DNA of 64,000 bases from Alteromonadaceae bacterium M269 (GCA_004353515.1 SMNZ01000005.1:492108-556107); one strand, 5' to 3'; counted from the stretch's first letter, positions 38,677 through 47,673 are shown. Notes: generated from the sequence alone by a model not told the origin. A program made the numbers and translations.

Positions 38677-39542
38677 TCTTTACTCATAGCTTCTAGGTTC
38701 TGGACTAATACATTAAACGCGTCAGAGCTTGGATGGATCCAATCAAAATGTCCTGCTTGCTTGATAACTTGAGTTGGTAGTCCACTGTTTAACGCCTGTG
38801 ATTGAGGCACTATAGTGTCAGCATCACCTTGCAGTAAAAGAGAGTTCTTGTGAAGGTTACGCTTAGCAGGGTTGGCCAACGTGTAAGCCTCAGGTTGCTC
38901 CTCCGCACTACCTTGCATGAAGTCCTTGGTCACGCTTTGACAACTATTAGTACCGTGAGAGTATGCTTCTATATCAGCAATGGCTGCAAGGCCAATGACA
39001 CCTTTGAGTTTTTTAAACTCGCTGCCCGCTAGTAGTGCTAAATGTCCGCCCGCAGAGTGTCCAATAACGATGGTGTTCTCTAGAGAATATTGATTATTGT
39101 GTTTCGAAGCAGCCAAGATACCTTCTTTGATATCTTCAAATGTTCCTGGCCAACCACCGCCTTTGTCTCCTGTTCGGCGATATTCTAACGACCAAACATC
39201 GAATCCAGCTTGTGATAGTCCAGTGCTGAGCGGAAATGTATGTTTAATATCAAAAGCATTCAACCAGCACCCACCGTGAATCAGTATGACTAGTGGTTTC
39301 TTTGAAGGATTTTCTGCTAGAGGTTTTTCGTTCCATAGTAAGGCGTATTGTAAAGGATCGTCGCCATATGAGACTTTTTCATCAGCTTCTCTATGTGTTA
39401 ACTGAGTTACTGATGAGTAGGGTATGTTTACCCCGACTCTGGAATAATCCACAGTTTTTGCATAGACACTTGGTTCCAGTACTAGGCTCAGGGTAAGGAG
39501 GGAAGCAAACTTGGAAAGTGGGCGTATTTTCTTATTGAACAT
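38673..39542 (-). CDS. Exported alpha/beta hydrolase, probable kynurenine formamidase
   Basis: 289 residues. The oxyanion HGGCW motif and nucleophile elbow GHSAGG match the AFMID-type alpha/beta hydrolase formamidases, with Asp and His later (DADTIVP, AGHFDWIHP). Coupling to kynU supports N-formylkynurenine hydrolysis. The odd point is a clear N-terminal signal peptide (about 1-28, ending VYA), which would send it to the periplasm, unlike the cytosolic kynureninase. An alternative is a secreted esterase. Start at 39542 places the signal naturally. Confidence 0.75.
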   Translation of the reverse strand: MFNKKIRPLSKFASLLTLSLVLEPSVYAKTVDYSRVGVNIPYSSVTQLTHREADEKVSYGDDPLQYALLWNEKPLAENPSKKPLVILIHGGCWLNAFDIKHTFPLSTGLSQAGFDVWSLEYRRTGDKGGGWPGTFEDIKEGILAASKHNNQYSLENTIVIGHSAGGHLALLAGSEFKKLKGVIGLAAIADIEAYSHGTNSCQSVTKDFMQGSAEEQPEAYTLANPAKRNLHKNSLLLQGDADTIVPQSQALNSGLPTQVIKQAGHFDWIHPSSDAFNVLVQNLEAMSKE

Positions 39543-39561
39543 GATTATTCGTTTATAAAAA

Positions 39562-39594
39562 TAAAAAAGCGCTGCGTTGAATCCAACACAGCGC
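39562..39594 (-). terminator. Terminator of the M13 peptidase gene
   Basis: On the minus strand GCGCTGTGTTG (39594-39584) pairs with CAACGCAGCGC (39579-39569), with one G-T wobble, around a 4-nt loop, and is followed by TTTTTTATTTTTAT. It lies 50 bp beyond the stop codon of the M13 peptidase gene. Confidence 0.9.
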
Positions 39595-39643
39595 CCGTTT
39601 TTAAGTGATTAATTGCGACAATATTCGTCCCAATTAAAACTCA

Positions 39644-41734
39644 TTACCAGATGCGAACGCGCTCTTCAGGTGCCAAGTACAATGCATCACCTGGTTTAAC
39701 GTCAAATGCTTCATACCATGCATCGTGGTTGCGCGGTGCTAAGGTACGGAACTTACCAGGAGCGTGAGTACCTGCACGTAGCTGGTTCAACATGCTTTGC
39801 TCAGTAAGTTTTCCACGCCAAACTTGTGCCCAGGCAAGGAAGAAGCGTTGGTCACCTGTTGTACCATCGATAATAGGAGCTTCTTTACCATTCAGGCTAA
39901 GCTTATAAGCGTGATATGCCATTGCTAGACCACCAACGTCACCAATGTTTTCACCCAAGCTGTTTTGACCGTTTACGAAGTTGCCTTCAATAGGTTCGTA
40001 CGCACTGTACTGGTTGATCAACATTTGCGTTTTGGCTTCGAAGGCTGCACGGTCTTCATCAGTCCACCAGTTACGTTGAATACCTTCTGCGTCAGACTTT
40101 GAACCCTGATCGTCAAAACCGTGGCCAATTTCGTGACCGATTACAGCGCCGATACCGCCATAGTTAACCGCTGGATCTGCATTAGGATCAAAGAATGGAG
40201 GTTGTAGTATTGCCGCAGGGAATACAATCTCATTGAATGAGCTGTTGTAGTAAGCATTAACTGTTTGAGGAGTCATTGCCCAGCGATCACGATCGGTTTT
40301 CTGTGCTTCTTTGCTTGCGCTGTCTTCACGGAAGAACTTACGTAAGTTGCGGATATTTCCTACAAGGTCTGAACTGCTAATAGCGACACCATCAAAACCT
40401 TGCCATCTGTCAGGGTAGCCAATCTTAGGGTTGAAAGAAGCTAGCTTAGCTTGTGCATTGACTTTCGTCTCTTCACCCATCCAATCTGATGTCTCTAGAC
40501 GCTCGCCTAATGCTGCTCTAAGGTTTTTAACCAAGTCAGCCATTTTGGCTTTAGAGCTTTCTGGGAAGTAACGATCAACATAAACTTTACCAATAGCAAA
40601 GCCTAGTGACTGAGTACCAGACATTTGACCTACTGCACGCTTCCAACGAGGGCGAGGTTCTGCTTGGCCACGTAATTTAGTACCATAGAATGCGAAGTTT
40701 GCATTGAAGAAGTCTTCAGACAACAAGTTAGCGCTGTTACTGATTGCGTGGTAAGTCATGTAGTCTTTCCACGTCTCTAGCGATTCGTTGTTGATGATAG
40801 CGATAACATCTTTAACAGGTTGTGGCTGTGCGATGTTGAGTTCGCCAGCGACTTGATAACCTGTTTGTGCAATATAAGTGTCCCAATCGAAGCCAGGGTA
40901 CTCTGAGCTTAGCTGGTTACGCTGAATTTGGTTAAGTGTTAGGTCGCGATTACGACGCTTTTCACGTGGCCATTGTGCTTCTGCTAATTTAGTTTCTAAT
41001 GCAAGGATAGCAGCTGCTTTCTCATCGCCACCTTCAATGCCCGCTAGTGTGAACATTTCAGCAATATGAGCAACATAGGCTTTACGGATGTCTTCAAAGC
41101 GCTCGTCTTCAGTTAAGTAGTAAGAACGGTCAGGTAAGCCTGTTCCGCCAACACCAAAGCTCATTTGATATTCATTAGGATCTAGACGATTGAAGCCCAT
41201 GAATCCGCCAATCGGACTGATGGTAGCGTCTTGCCATGCTCTACCAAACATCATCGTAAGATCTTTAACATTTTCTATGGCATTAATTTCAGCAACAACA
41301 CCGGCAATAGGCTCCATACCTTTTGCATTGATAGCGTCTACATCCATATAAGCGTTGTAGAAGTCACGGATCATTTTTTCATCAGCATTGAGATTTGTTT
41401 CATTCTCTAGACTATCAATGATTTCTTTAACTTGCTTTTCACTGCGCTCAGCTAGTGCTGTGAATGCACCATAGCGCGTTTTATCAGCAGGCATAACATA
41501 GTTTTTGTACCAAGTACCGCCAGCGTACATAAAGAAGTCGTCACCAGGCTTAACTGATAAATCACGTGCATCTAAGTCGACACCGAATGAACCGAGTTCC
41601 GCTTTGGCAGTTTCAACTGCAGGTGCAGGCTCTGCTGCTTTAGCCGTTGTTTGTTGTTCCGCTTGCTGCTGACCGCAGGCACTTAATAAAAATAGGGAGG
41701 AGGCAACGGAAGCTGCCAATAGCGTTTTCTTCAT
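39644..41734 (-). CDS. M13-family zinc metallopeptidase lipoprotein (PepO-like)
   Basis: A neprilysin-family oligopeptidase of 696 residues. The lipoprotein signal ends in LSAC (Cys20), so the enzyme is membrane-anchored, likely periplasmic or surface. The M13 N-terminal domain (from about 55, GDDFFMYAGGTWYKN) is followed by the catalytic domain with NAYYNSSFNEIVFPAAI, the zinc motif HEIGH (His534, Glu535, His538), the third-ligand region ENIGDVGGL and the family C-terminus ending RVRIW. Single-gene transcript with its own terminator. Confidence 0.93.
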   Translation of the reverse strand: MKKTLLAASVASSLFLLSACGQQQAEQQTTAKAAEPAPAVETAKAELGSFGVDLDARDLSVKPGDDFFMYAGGTWYKNYVMPADKTRYGAFTALAERSEKQVKEIIDSLENETNLNADEKMIRDFYNAYMDVDAINAKGMEPIAGVVAEINAIENVKDLTMMFGRAWQDATISPIGGFMGFNRLDPNEYQMSFGVGGTGLPDRSYYLTEDERFEDIRKAYVAHIAEMFTLAGIEGGDEKAAAILALETKLAEAQWPREKRRNRDLTLNQIQRNQLSSEYPGFDWDTYIAQTGYQVAGELNIAQPQPVKDVIAIINNESLETWKDYMTYHAISNSANLLSEDFFNANFAFYGTKLRGQAEPRPRWKRAVGQMSGTQSLGFAIGKVYVDRYFPESSKAKMADLVKNLRAALGERLETSDWMGEETKVNAQAKLASFNPKIGYPDRWQGFDGVAISSSDLVGNIRNLRKFFREDSASKEAQKTDRDRWAMTPQTVNAYYNSSFNEIVFPAAILQPPFFDPNADPAVNYGGIGAVIGHEIGHGFDDQGSKSDAEGIQRNWWTDEDRAAFEAKTQMLINQYSAYEPIEGNFVNGQNSLGENIGDVGGLAMAYHAYKLSLNGKEAPIIDGTTGDQRFFLAWAQVWRGKLTEQSMLNQLRAGTHAPGKFRTLAPRNHDAWYEAFDVKPGDALYLAPEERVRIW

Positions 41735-42057
41735 AATGTTTTCACTTGTTTAATTATTTAAGTTATCTCTCAATGCATTTATTGGGTGCGTTGTGACGCA
41801 TCTTCTGCTTTTCTAGCTCTATCATTTTTGCAGAGATCCATACAATGTATGTGACCTTAACGTAAGGTGCAATTGTTAATGAATTTTGTCCAGTGTGTTA
41901 ATGTTTCTATTTGTTGCCAAAAACAGCGAAATTGCACCCAAATAGCTGTTTACATTTGCTTTCTAGCCGCTTAAATTACGCGCGTTTTTATCTAGAGTGT
42001 CTATCGTAAAATTCGAGACGCTCTGGCATTCCTTATCGTTTTTTAGAGTAGTTTTAG
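41735..42057. other. 323-bp divergent intergenic region, M13 peptidase / DUF1338
   Basis: No ORF. It contains the promoter described at 41949-41977 for the rightward gene; the leftward promoter is not resolved. Confidence 0.5.
41949..41977 (+). promoter_or_regulatory. Sigma-70 type promoter of the DUF1338 gene
   Basis: TTTACA (41949-41954), a 17-bp spacer and TAAATT (41972-41977), followed by a GC-rich discriminator (ACGCGCG). It leaves a leader of about 75 nt before the start codon. Confidence 0.5.
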
Positions 42058-42888
42058 ATGTCTCAAGCAGTACAGCAATTGTTCGAAAACCTTTGGCAAG
42101 ATTACGTTGCCATTACACCTTCCGCTAAACGTATTCATGCTTTGCTTGAATCTAGTGAAAATTCTCAGAGTGACATTGTGAATGATCACATCGCGCTGAG
42201 AACATTTAATTTAGATAAGGTGAGTTTAGATAAGCTGGCAGCGCACTTTTTATCTCTTGGCTACAAGCAAGGTGGTGAGTATCACTTTGAAGAGAAAAAG
42301 CTTTACGCGCAACATTTTGAGCATCCAGACCCTAAAGTCGCCAAGGTATTTATCAGTGAGCTGCTTGTCGAACAATTGTCTGAAGAAGCACAGAACATTA
42401 TTGCTAAGATGGTTGAACATGTAGATGCGGAAAAAGTCGCTGACAGCAGCTTTTTATATTCCGGTGCACATTGGCCACTATCGCAAAGTGATTACCAAAC
42501 CTTGGTGCAAGAATCAGAATATGCAGCGTGGATGTCTGTTTGGGGCTTCAGAGCTAATCACTTCACTGTTAGCGTGAATCAGTTGAATGAAACTCAGGAC
42601 TTAGCCGACGTAAACGAGAAACTAAAGAATGCTGGCTTCCTGTTAAACCAGTCAGGTGGTGAAATTAAAGGAAGTGCTGAAGTGTTCTTGGCGCAATCTT
42701 CAACAATCGCTGATCGTATAGCTGTTAATTTTGATGAAGGTGAAATGATAGTACCTTCTTGCTTCTACGAGTTTGCTCAACGTTATCCTATGTCGAACGG
42801 TGAACTATACTCGGGCTTTGTCGCTGCTTCTGCAGATAAAATCTTTGAAAGCACGAATACTACGACAGATATCAAAAAAGCAGGCTAG
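42058..42888 (+). CDS. DUF1338 family protein (2-oxoadipate dioxygenase/decarboxylase relative)
   Basis: 276 residues of the DUF1338 fold. The metal ligands expected for the family are visible: His in NDHIALRTF, His in ANHFTVSVN, and Glu in PSCFYEFAQR. The better-studied member HglS/YdcJ (about 460 residues) is an Fe(II) enzyme that converts 2-oxoadipate to D-2-hydroxyglutarate in lysine catabolism; this is the short form, whose substrate is not settled. From memory, short DUF1338 genes accompany ast genes in some relatives. The gene stands close to kynU and gcdH, which fits a role in 2-oxoacid catabolism (inference). Confidence 0.85.
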   Translation: MSQAVQQLFENLWQDYVAITPSAKRIHALLESSENSQSDIVNDHIALRTFNLDKVSLDKLAAHFLSLGYKQGGEYHFEEKKLYAQHFEHPDPKVAKVFISELLVEQLSEEAQNIIAKMVEHVDAEKVADSSFLYSGAHWPLSQSDYQTLVQESEYAAWMSVWGFRANHFTVSVNQLNETQDLADVNEKLKNAGFLLNQSGGEIKGSAEVFLAQSSTIADRIAVNFDEGEMIVPSCFYEFAQRYPMSNGELYSGFVAASADKIFESTNTTTDIKKAG

Positions 42889-42896
42889 CCTGCTTT
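42877..42896. terminator. Palindrome overlapping the DUF1338 stop codon
   Basis: AAAGCAGGCTAGCCTGCTTT is a perfect 20-bp palindrome that contains the TAG stop codon of the DUF1338 gene. It may act as a weak bidirectional terminator between convergent genes, although the T tract is short. Confidence 0.45.
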
Positions 42897-42951
42897 CTGG
42901 AGAAGCGAGTTTTATTAACGAAACTCCGGTGCTCGTTGAATAAGCTCGCCT

Positions 42952-44001
42952 CTAGATGACTACCTGAGTTCTTTGCTCTGGCATACCCATAGACAAGACG
43001 AAAGGCATTTCCTTCTGTTTCTGTATAAAGTCTGCCTTATTCCCTATTTCCAGCCATTGATGTTGGACTAAACACTGCCCAATAGCGCCGCCTAGAGTAG
43101 CACCGGGACCTAAAATAATGACTTTGTCTGGTGCAAATTCTTTTAAGCTCACCTCTATCGCTTTACTAAAGTCATAGGGTTCGGTGACTTGATGCCCAAG
43201 CGTGTATTCATAAAGAGCATCCAAATTTGTCGCATAAGGCTGCCAAATATGCCCTCTTCCATCCACCAAGGGTACATCAGGTGTCTGGAAAAGCGTTGGA
43301 CTCAGCACAGCTCTCGCCTTTTTGCTAATGGAATCGAGGAGCGGTGTATGGAATGCTGCATGGTTGTGCAATCCCATGGGATAACGATCTTGGATGGGAG
43401 GTAAGGCTTTTTGTAAAGCCTCTAGTGCAAGTTGATTCCCGCCTAGAACGAGGTAACCCCCCAAATAGATAGAATCATAAACTTCTGCACCTTCAATATT
43501 GGCAACTAAGGCTTTTGCTTTATCTATCTCTTGCAGGAGTTGCGGATCGACGTGCCAATTTTCGTCAACAACAGGATAGATAAGCTGACCACCGATAATA
43601 CCATCAGTCATCATTGACCCCATGGTATTAATAAGCTCTATAGAAGATTGAGCGTTAAGCGCATTTGAAAGTGCTAGTGCGATATACCAACCCATAGAAT
43701 TGCCGGTAATGGCTTTGATATCGTATTGGTTTAAATCAATAGACTCGTAATCACCTTTCGCACACGCATAGATAAGCGCGGAGGCATTTTCACCAGCAGT
43801 ATGCATTTTCATTTGGTAGCGAGCGGCCTTATCCAATTCGCTGACGCTTACTTGTTCAAGCTGAGTTCTCAATGCATCAATAGGCTCGAGGATATATAGC
43901 TTGTCTGAATGGTGACGATGGAAATAACCAAGCTCATCTTTGTTATAGGTGCCTCTGCCTGGGCAGACAACGACGGCTGTTTCTTTTCTTGGAGGAGTCA
44001 T
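42952..44001 (-). CDS. Malonyltransferase-like acyltransferase lacking the malonyl-binding Arg
   Basis: 349 residues with the FabD/AT fold: the opening VVVCPGRGTYN, nucleophile Ser102 in GNSMGW (GxSxG) and catalytic His218 in HAAFHTPLL. In FabD a conserved Arg, 25 residues after the serine, pairs with the malonyl carboxylate (RG-x-x-M). Here the aligned position is Met127 (TMGSMM), so malonyl specificity is unlikely and an uncharged acyl group is more plausible. It starts 3 bp after the fused E1 gene, so the two should act on the same acyl chemistry. The acceptor is unknown, and no ACP gene is nearby. Confidence 0.8.
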   Translation of the reverse strand: MTPPRKETAVVVCPGRGTYNKDELGYFHRHHSDKLYILEPIDALRTQLEQVSVSELDKAARYQMKMHTAGENASALIYACAKGDYESIDLNQYDIKAITGNSMGWYIALALSNALNAQSSIELINTMGSMMTDGIIGGQLIYPVVDENWHVDPQLLQEIDKAKALVANIEGAEVYDSIYLGGYLVLGGNQLALEALQKALPPIQDRYPMGLHNHAAFHTPLLDSISKKARAVLSPTLFQTPDVPLVDGRGHIWQPYATNLDALYEYTLGHQVTEPYDFSKAIEVSLKEFAPDKVIILGPGATLGGAIGQCLVQHQWLEIGNKADFIQKQKEMPFVLSMGMPEQRTQVVI

Positions 44002-44004
44002 CGC

Positions 44005-46230
44005 TTATTTTCCTTTAGTCATTGCAAGTGCAGTGTCGACTATTTCTTCCACGCTGGGCAGAACAAGGTAAGAGGCACTACCAAGGGGGATGAAGCAGTC
44101 TTGAGCAGTAATGCGTTGCATTGGCTGCTTTGTTTGATTTTCTGAGAACAACGCCATCAACGCTTCGCTGATAGAGCCTGTTCTTCTGCATTCATCAACG
44201 ACAAGGATATGCTCACAGCCTGCGACTGCTTCTAAAATGGCTTGCTCATTAAGTGGTGCAAGCCAACGCAAATCAATAATGCGGCAATCAATACCTTGCG
44301 CTGCAAGAAGCTTCTCTGCTTTTCGGCTAAGGTAATAGCCATTTCCATAGCTGACGATAGCCAGCTTCCTACCTTCCCCGTAAATACCTAAATCACCCAA
44401 AGCCATTGGCTGTGTATCATTTGGGTGGGGATAATCGAAACACCATTGTCCATCACCAATCTCATGCAAGTCTTTTTGCATGTAAAGCGCTATGGGCTCA
44501 ATGAAAATCACTAAACGTTGTTCACTATGAGCTAATTCGATACAGGTTCTTAGCATCTGCGCGGCGTCAGAACCGTTAGACGGACAGGCGATAATAACGC
44601 CAGGTATATCACGGAAAACAGCAAATGAGTTGTCGTTATGGAAGTGTCCGCCAAAGCCTTTTTGGTAAGCGAGCCCCGCAATACGGATAACCATTGGATT
44701 GGTAAATTGTCCGTTTGAGAAGAAAGGTAGGGTCGCCGCTTCACCTCGGATTTGGTCTTCAGCGTTATGCACGTATGCCAAAAACTGAATTTCTGGAATA
44801 GGTAAAAAGCCATTGTGAGCTAGACCAATAGCTAAACCTAAAATTGATTGCTCATCAAGCAGGGTATTAATAACACGCGCTGGACCAAACTCTTCGCAAA
44901 GGTGTGATGTAACGTTGTATACACCGCCTTTGCGTGCAATGTCTTCACCACACATGACAGTGTTGGGATAACTCGCCATGACATCGTGCAACGCCCAGTT
45001 AATCAGCTTCGCCATATGCTGTTTTTTGCTGAAGTTGTGTCTTTCATGTTTAAACAGTGACGTACGTCGTTCTTCCGTTAATGTCACTGGTAATGAAGAG
45101 CTCTCAACCTTGGGTGGAATGATGCTTTGCATAACCTGTTTCGCATTTTCTAAGCGAGGGCGATTACATGCTAATTCGCTCACTCTTTTCACTCGTTCTT
45201 CAACAGATTGATAGAGATCGATAACTTGCTCTGGGCTCATCAAACCGCGGTGAATAAGCATGCTGGCGTTATGCATCAAAGGATCTCGACTTTCTCCCTC
45301 TGCGATAGACTCTTTAGTGCGGTAGGCGGATTCGGTATCTGAACCGGCATGACCTAATAATCGAACCAGTTTCATATGCAGAAAGACGGGCTGGTGGCGT
45401 TTTCGAGCAATATGAATGGCATGTTGGGCTGTTTGGTATGTATCCAACAAATTCAAACCGTCGCATTGCAGATAATTTAATCCAGGACGGTGACTAAAGT
45501 TTGCTTCTATCCAACCTTTAGGGGTCGATGTAGAAATACCAATACCGTTATCTTCACACAAAAAGATGACAGGTAAAGGGGCCGACTGATAGCTAGCCCA
45601 TGCCGCAGCATTGATCGCACCTTGTGCTGTTGAGTGGTTAGCTGATGCATCACCGAAACTGCACAAAATGACAGAGTCATTCTGTAATTTCCCTGTTAAT
45701 CCAAGCTTGGAAGCTAATCCGATACTGTAAGCCGTTCCTACGGCTTTAGGTAAGTGGGAAGCAATGGTACTGGTTTGTGGTGGTATATAGAGTGAATGAC
45801 TACCCAGTACTTTGTGTCTGCCACCGGATATAGGATCTTCTGACGAAGCTGCGAATGACAGCATCATGTCATAGAGTGGCGTCTGCCCTGGCAACTGCTT
45901 ACTACGCTGAATCATGAAGGCACCACTGCGATAGTGTAAGAATGCCATATCATCGACTCTTAAAGCCGCAGCTACGGCAGCGTTTCCTTCGTGGCCTGAA
46001 CTTCCAATCGTGTAAAAGCTTTTACCTTGCTTTTGCATAACACGAGATTGGTAGTCAAGGTGTCGGCTCATTACTTGCGACTCGAACATATCGATGATGT
46101 CACTGGGTGTTAGCGATGTGTCTTCTGGGCTGATTCCGCTTGTGTAAGTAGGTAGCACCCCAGACTTGACAGATTGGATGAATTTTTCGCTTAAGGGAAA
46201 GTTGATTGTGCCTTTAGGAGTATTCGACAT
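44005..46230 (-). CDS. Fused thiamine-dependent 2-oxoacid dehydrogenase E1 (alpha+beta)
   Basis: 741 residues. The N-terminal ~380 residues are an E1-alpha with the thiamine diphosphate motif GDAS (193-196) to EDNGIG (226-231). The C-terminal ~340 residues are an E1-beta with CGEDIARKGGVYNVT, TLLDEQSILGLAIGLAHNGFLPIPEIQF, FGGHFHNDNSFA and a transketolase C-terminal domain. It resembles the BCKDH/PDH alpha2beta2 class fused in one chain, not the OGDH/DHTKD1 class. No E2 or E3 gene is present, so it must borrow them or work without. It lies between gcdH (102 bp upstream) and the acyltransferase (3 bp downstream). Confidence 0.88.
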   Translation of the reverse strand: MSNTPKGTINFPLSEKFIQSVKSGVLPTYTSGISPEDTSLTPSDIIDMFESQVMSRHLDYQSRVMQKQGKSFYTIGSSGHEGNAAVAAALRVDDMAFLHYRSGAFMIQRSKQLPGQTPLYDMMLSFAASSEDPISGGRHKVLGSHSLYIPPQTSTIASHLPKAVGTAYSIGLASKLGLTGKLQNDSVILCSFGDASANHSTAQGAINAAAWASYQSAPLPVIFLCEDNGIGISTSTPKGWIEANFSHRPGLNYLQCDGLNLLDTYQTAQHAIHIARKRHQPVFLHMKLVRLLGHAGSDTESAYRTKESIAEGESRDPLMHNASMLIHRGLMSPEQVIDLYQSVEERVKRVSELACNRPRLENAKQVMQSIIPPKVESSSLPVTLTEERRTSLFKHERHNFSKKQHMAKLINWALHDVMASYPNTVMCGEDIARKGGVYNVTSHLCEEFGPARVINTLLDEQSILGLAIGLAHNGFLPIPEIQFLAYVHNAEDQIRGEAATLPFFSNGQFTNPMVIRIAGLAYQKGFGGHFHNDNSFAVFRDIPGVIIACPSNGSDAAQMLRTCIELAHSEQRLVIFIEPIALYMQKDLHEIGDGQWCFDYPHPNDTQPMALGDLGIYGEGRKLAIVSYGNGYYLSRKAEKLLAAQGIDCRIIDLRWLAPLNEQAILEAVAGCEHILVVDECRRTGSISEALMALFSENQTKQPMQRITAQDCFIPLGSASYLVLPSVEEIVDTALAMTKGK

Positions 46231-46277
46231 GATCGATTAACCTTTATTTTTATTAACGTAGCTGCACAGATTGGATT

Positions 46278-46305
46278 CCATACCACCCTGTTTAAGGGGG
46301 TATGG
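46278..46305 (-). other. Strong hairpin between gcdH and the E1 gene
   Basis: CCATACC (46278-46284) and CCCT (46286-46289) pair with AGGG (46295-46298) and GGTATGG (46299-46305), leaving one bulged A and a 5-nt loop. There is no T tract on the transcribed strand, so it looks like an mRNA-processing or partial-attenuation element that could set different levels of gcdH and E1-acyltransferase. Confidence 0.45.
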
Positions 46306-46332
46306 GGGACAATTGGGTAAAGAAATTAGATG

Positions 46333-47523
46333 TTAACCAGTAAAAGCCTGAAGCCCAGTCTGGGCGCGCCCTAGTATGAGAGCGTGAACATCGTGTGTTC
46401 CTTCATAAGTGTTAACGGCTTCTAAATTCATTGCGTGGCGTATAACGTGGAACTCATCTGCGATACCGTTACCACCATGCATGTCACGGGCTACTCGTGC
46501 GATTTCCAACGCTTTGCCACAGGAATTACGTTTGATAAGAGAAATGGTTTCTGGAGCTAATATTCCTGAATCCATAGCGCGACCAGCCATTAAGCATGAA
46601 CTCAAGCCGATGCTAATCTCAGTTTGCATATCAGCAAGCTTCTTCTGAATTAACTGAGTTGCGGCAAGAGGGCGGCCAAATTGATTTCTATCTAAAGTAT
46701 ATTGGCGAGCGGCGTGCCAACAGAACTCAGCGGCACCTAGTGCACCCCAAGCAATACCGTAACGGGCTTTGTTTAAACATCCGAATGGCCCACTCAAGCC
46801 TCGTGCATTAGGTAAACGGTTTTCTTCAGGAACAAAAACGTTATCCATGACAATTTCGCCAGTAATAGATGCTCGAAGTGAGAACTTACCTTCAATCTTG
46901 GGTGCAGATAGGCCTTCCATGCCCTTCTCTAGGATAAACCCAGTGATAACTCCATCTAATTTAGCCCAAACGACGAAAACATCAGCGATAGGTGAATTGG
47001 TGATCCACATTTTATTGCCTGTCAGGCTGTAGCCACCATCAACTGCTTTTGCTCGTGTTGTCATGCTAGCAGGATCAGAGCCTGAATCGGGCTCAGTAAG
47101 ACCAAAGCACCCAACCCATTCACCTGTTGCCAGCTTAGGTAGGTATTTCATGCGCTGCTCTTCGCTACCATATTCGTGAATAGGGTGCATAACTAACGAA
47201 CTTTGTACGCTCATGGCGCTGCGGTAACCACTGTCGACTCGCTCTACTTCTCGAGCAACAAGTCCGTAAGTAACGTAGTTCACACCAGCACACCCGTATT
47301 TTTCGGGCAAAGTAGCGCCGAGTAGGCCAAGTTCGCCAAGCTCATTCATGATCTCGCGATCAAAAACTTCATTACGGTTTGCCATAAGTACTCGGCTCTG
47401 TAGCTTATCTTGGCAGTATTGATGAGCTGTATCTCTGACCAGCCTTTCTTCTTCTGAAAGCTGCGATTCAAGATGCAGCGGATCTTGCCAATCAAATTGA
47501 GGTTTTGAAGAGTTATTAGCCAT
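46333..47523 (-). CDS. gcdH: Glutaryl-CoA dehydrogenase
   Basis: FAD enzyme that oxidises and decarboxylates glutaryl-CoA to crotonyl-CoA, in lysine and tryptophan degradation. The 396 residues contain the family-specific [16 protein letters not shown], whose Arg binds the glutaryl carboxylate, [12 protein letters not shown], and the catalytic Glu in [13 protein letters not shown] chose ATG 47523 (MANNSSKPQ) with GGGTG eight bases upstream; an in-frame ATG at 47541 has no Shine-Dalgarno. The divergent LysR gene and the palindrome between them suggest local control. Confidence 0.94.
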   Translation of the reverse strand: MANNSSKPQFDWQDPLHLESQLSEEERLVRDTAHQYCQDKLQSRVLMANRNEVFDREIMNELGELGLLGATLPEKYGCAGVNYVTYGLVAREVERVDSGYRSAMSVQSSLVMHPIHEYGSEEQRMKYLPKLATGEWVGCFGLTEPDSGSDPASMTTRAKAVDGGYSLTGNKMWITNSPIADVFVVWAKLDGVITGFILEKGMEGLSAPKIEGKFSLRASITGEIVMDNVFVPEENRLPNARGLSGPFGCLNKARYGIAWGALGAAEFCWHAARQYTLDRNQFGRPLAATQLIQKKLADMQTEISIGLSSCLMAGRAMDSGILAPETISLIKRNSCGKALEIARVARDMHGGNGIADEFHVIRHAMNLEAVNTYEGTHDVHALILGRAQTGLQAFTG

Positions 47524-47611
47524 AAGACACCCGTAATTCATCGTTTAAAATAAGAACGAACAGCATCATACGACTAAGTGAGCCGATACAAAAATATCAA
47601 AAAACTTTACG

Positions 47612-47634
47612 AGCTATAGGAAAATACTATAGCT
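47612..47634. promoter_or_regulatory. LysR-type operator candidate in the gcdH/lysR intergenic region
   Basis: AGCTATAG (47612-47619) and CTATAGCT (47627-47634) form a perfect 8-bp inverted repeat with a 7-bp centre, and include the T-N11-A signature (T47617, A47629) of LysR-type binding sites. It is 39 bp from the lysR start and 88 bp from the gcdH start. Confidence 0.6.
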
Positions 47635-47673
47635 TGGTTGAGTTATACATTATAAGCCGATAGGAGAGGTGAT

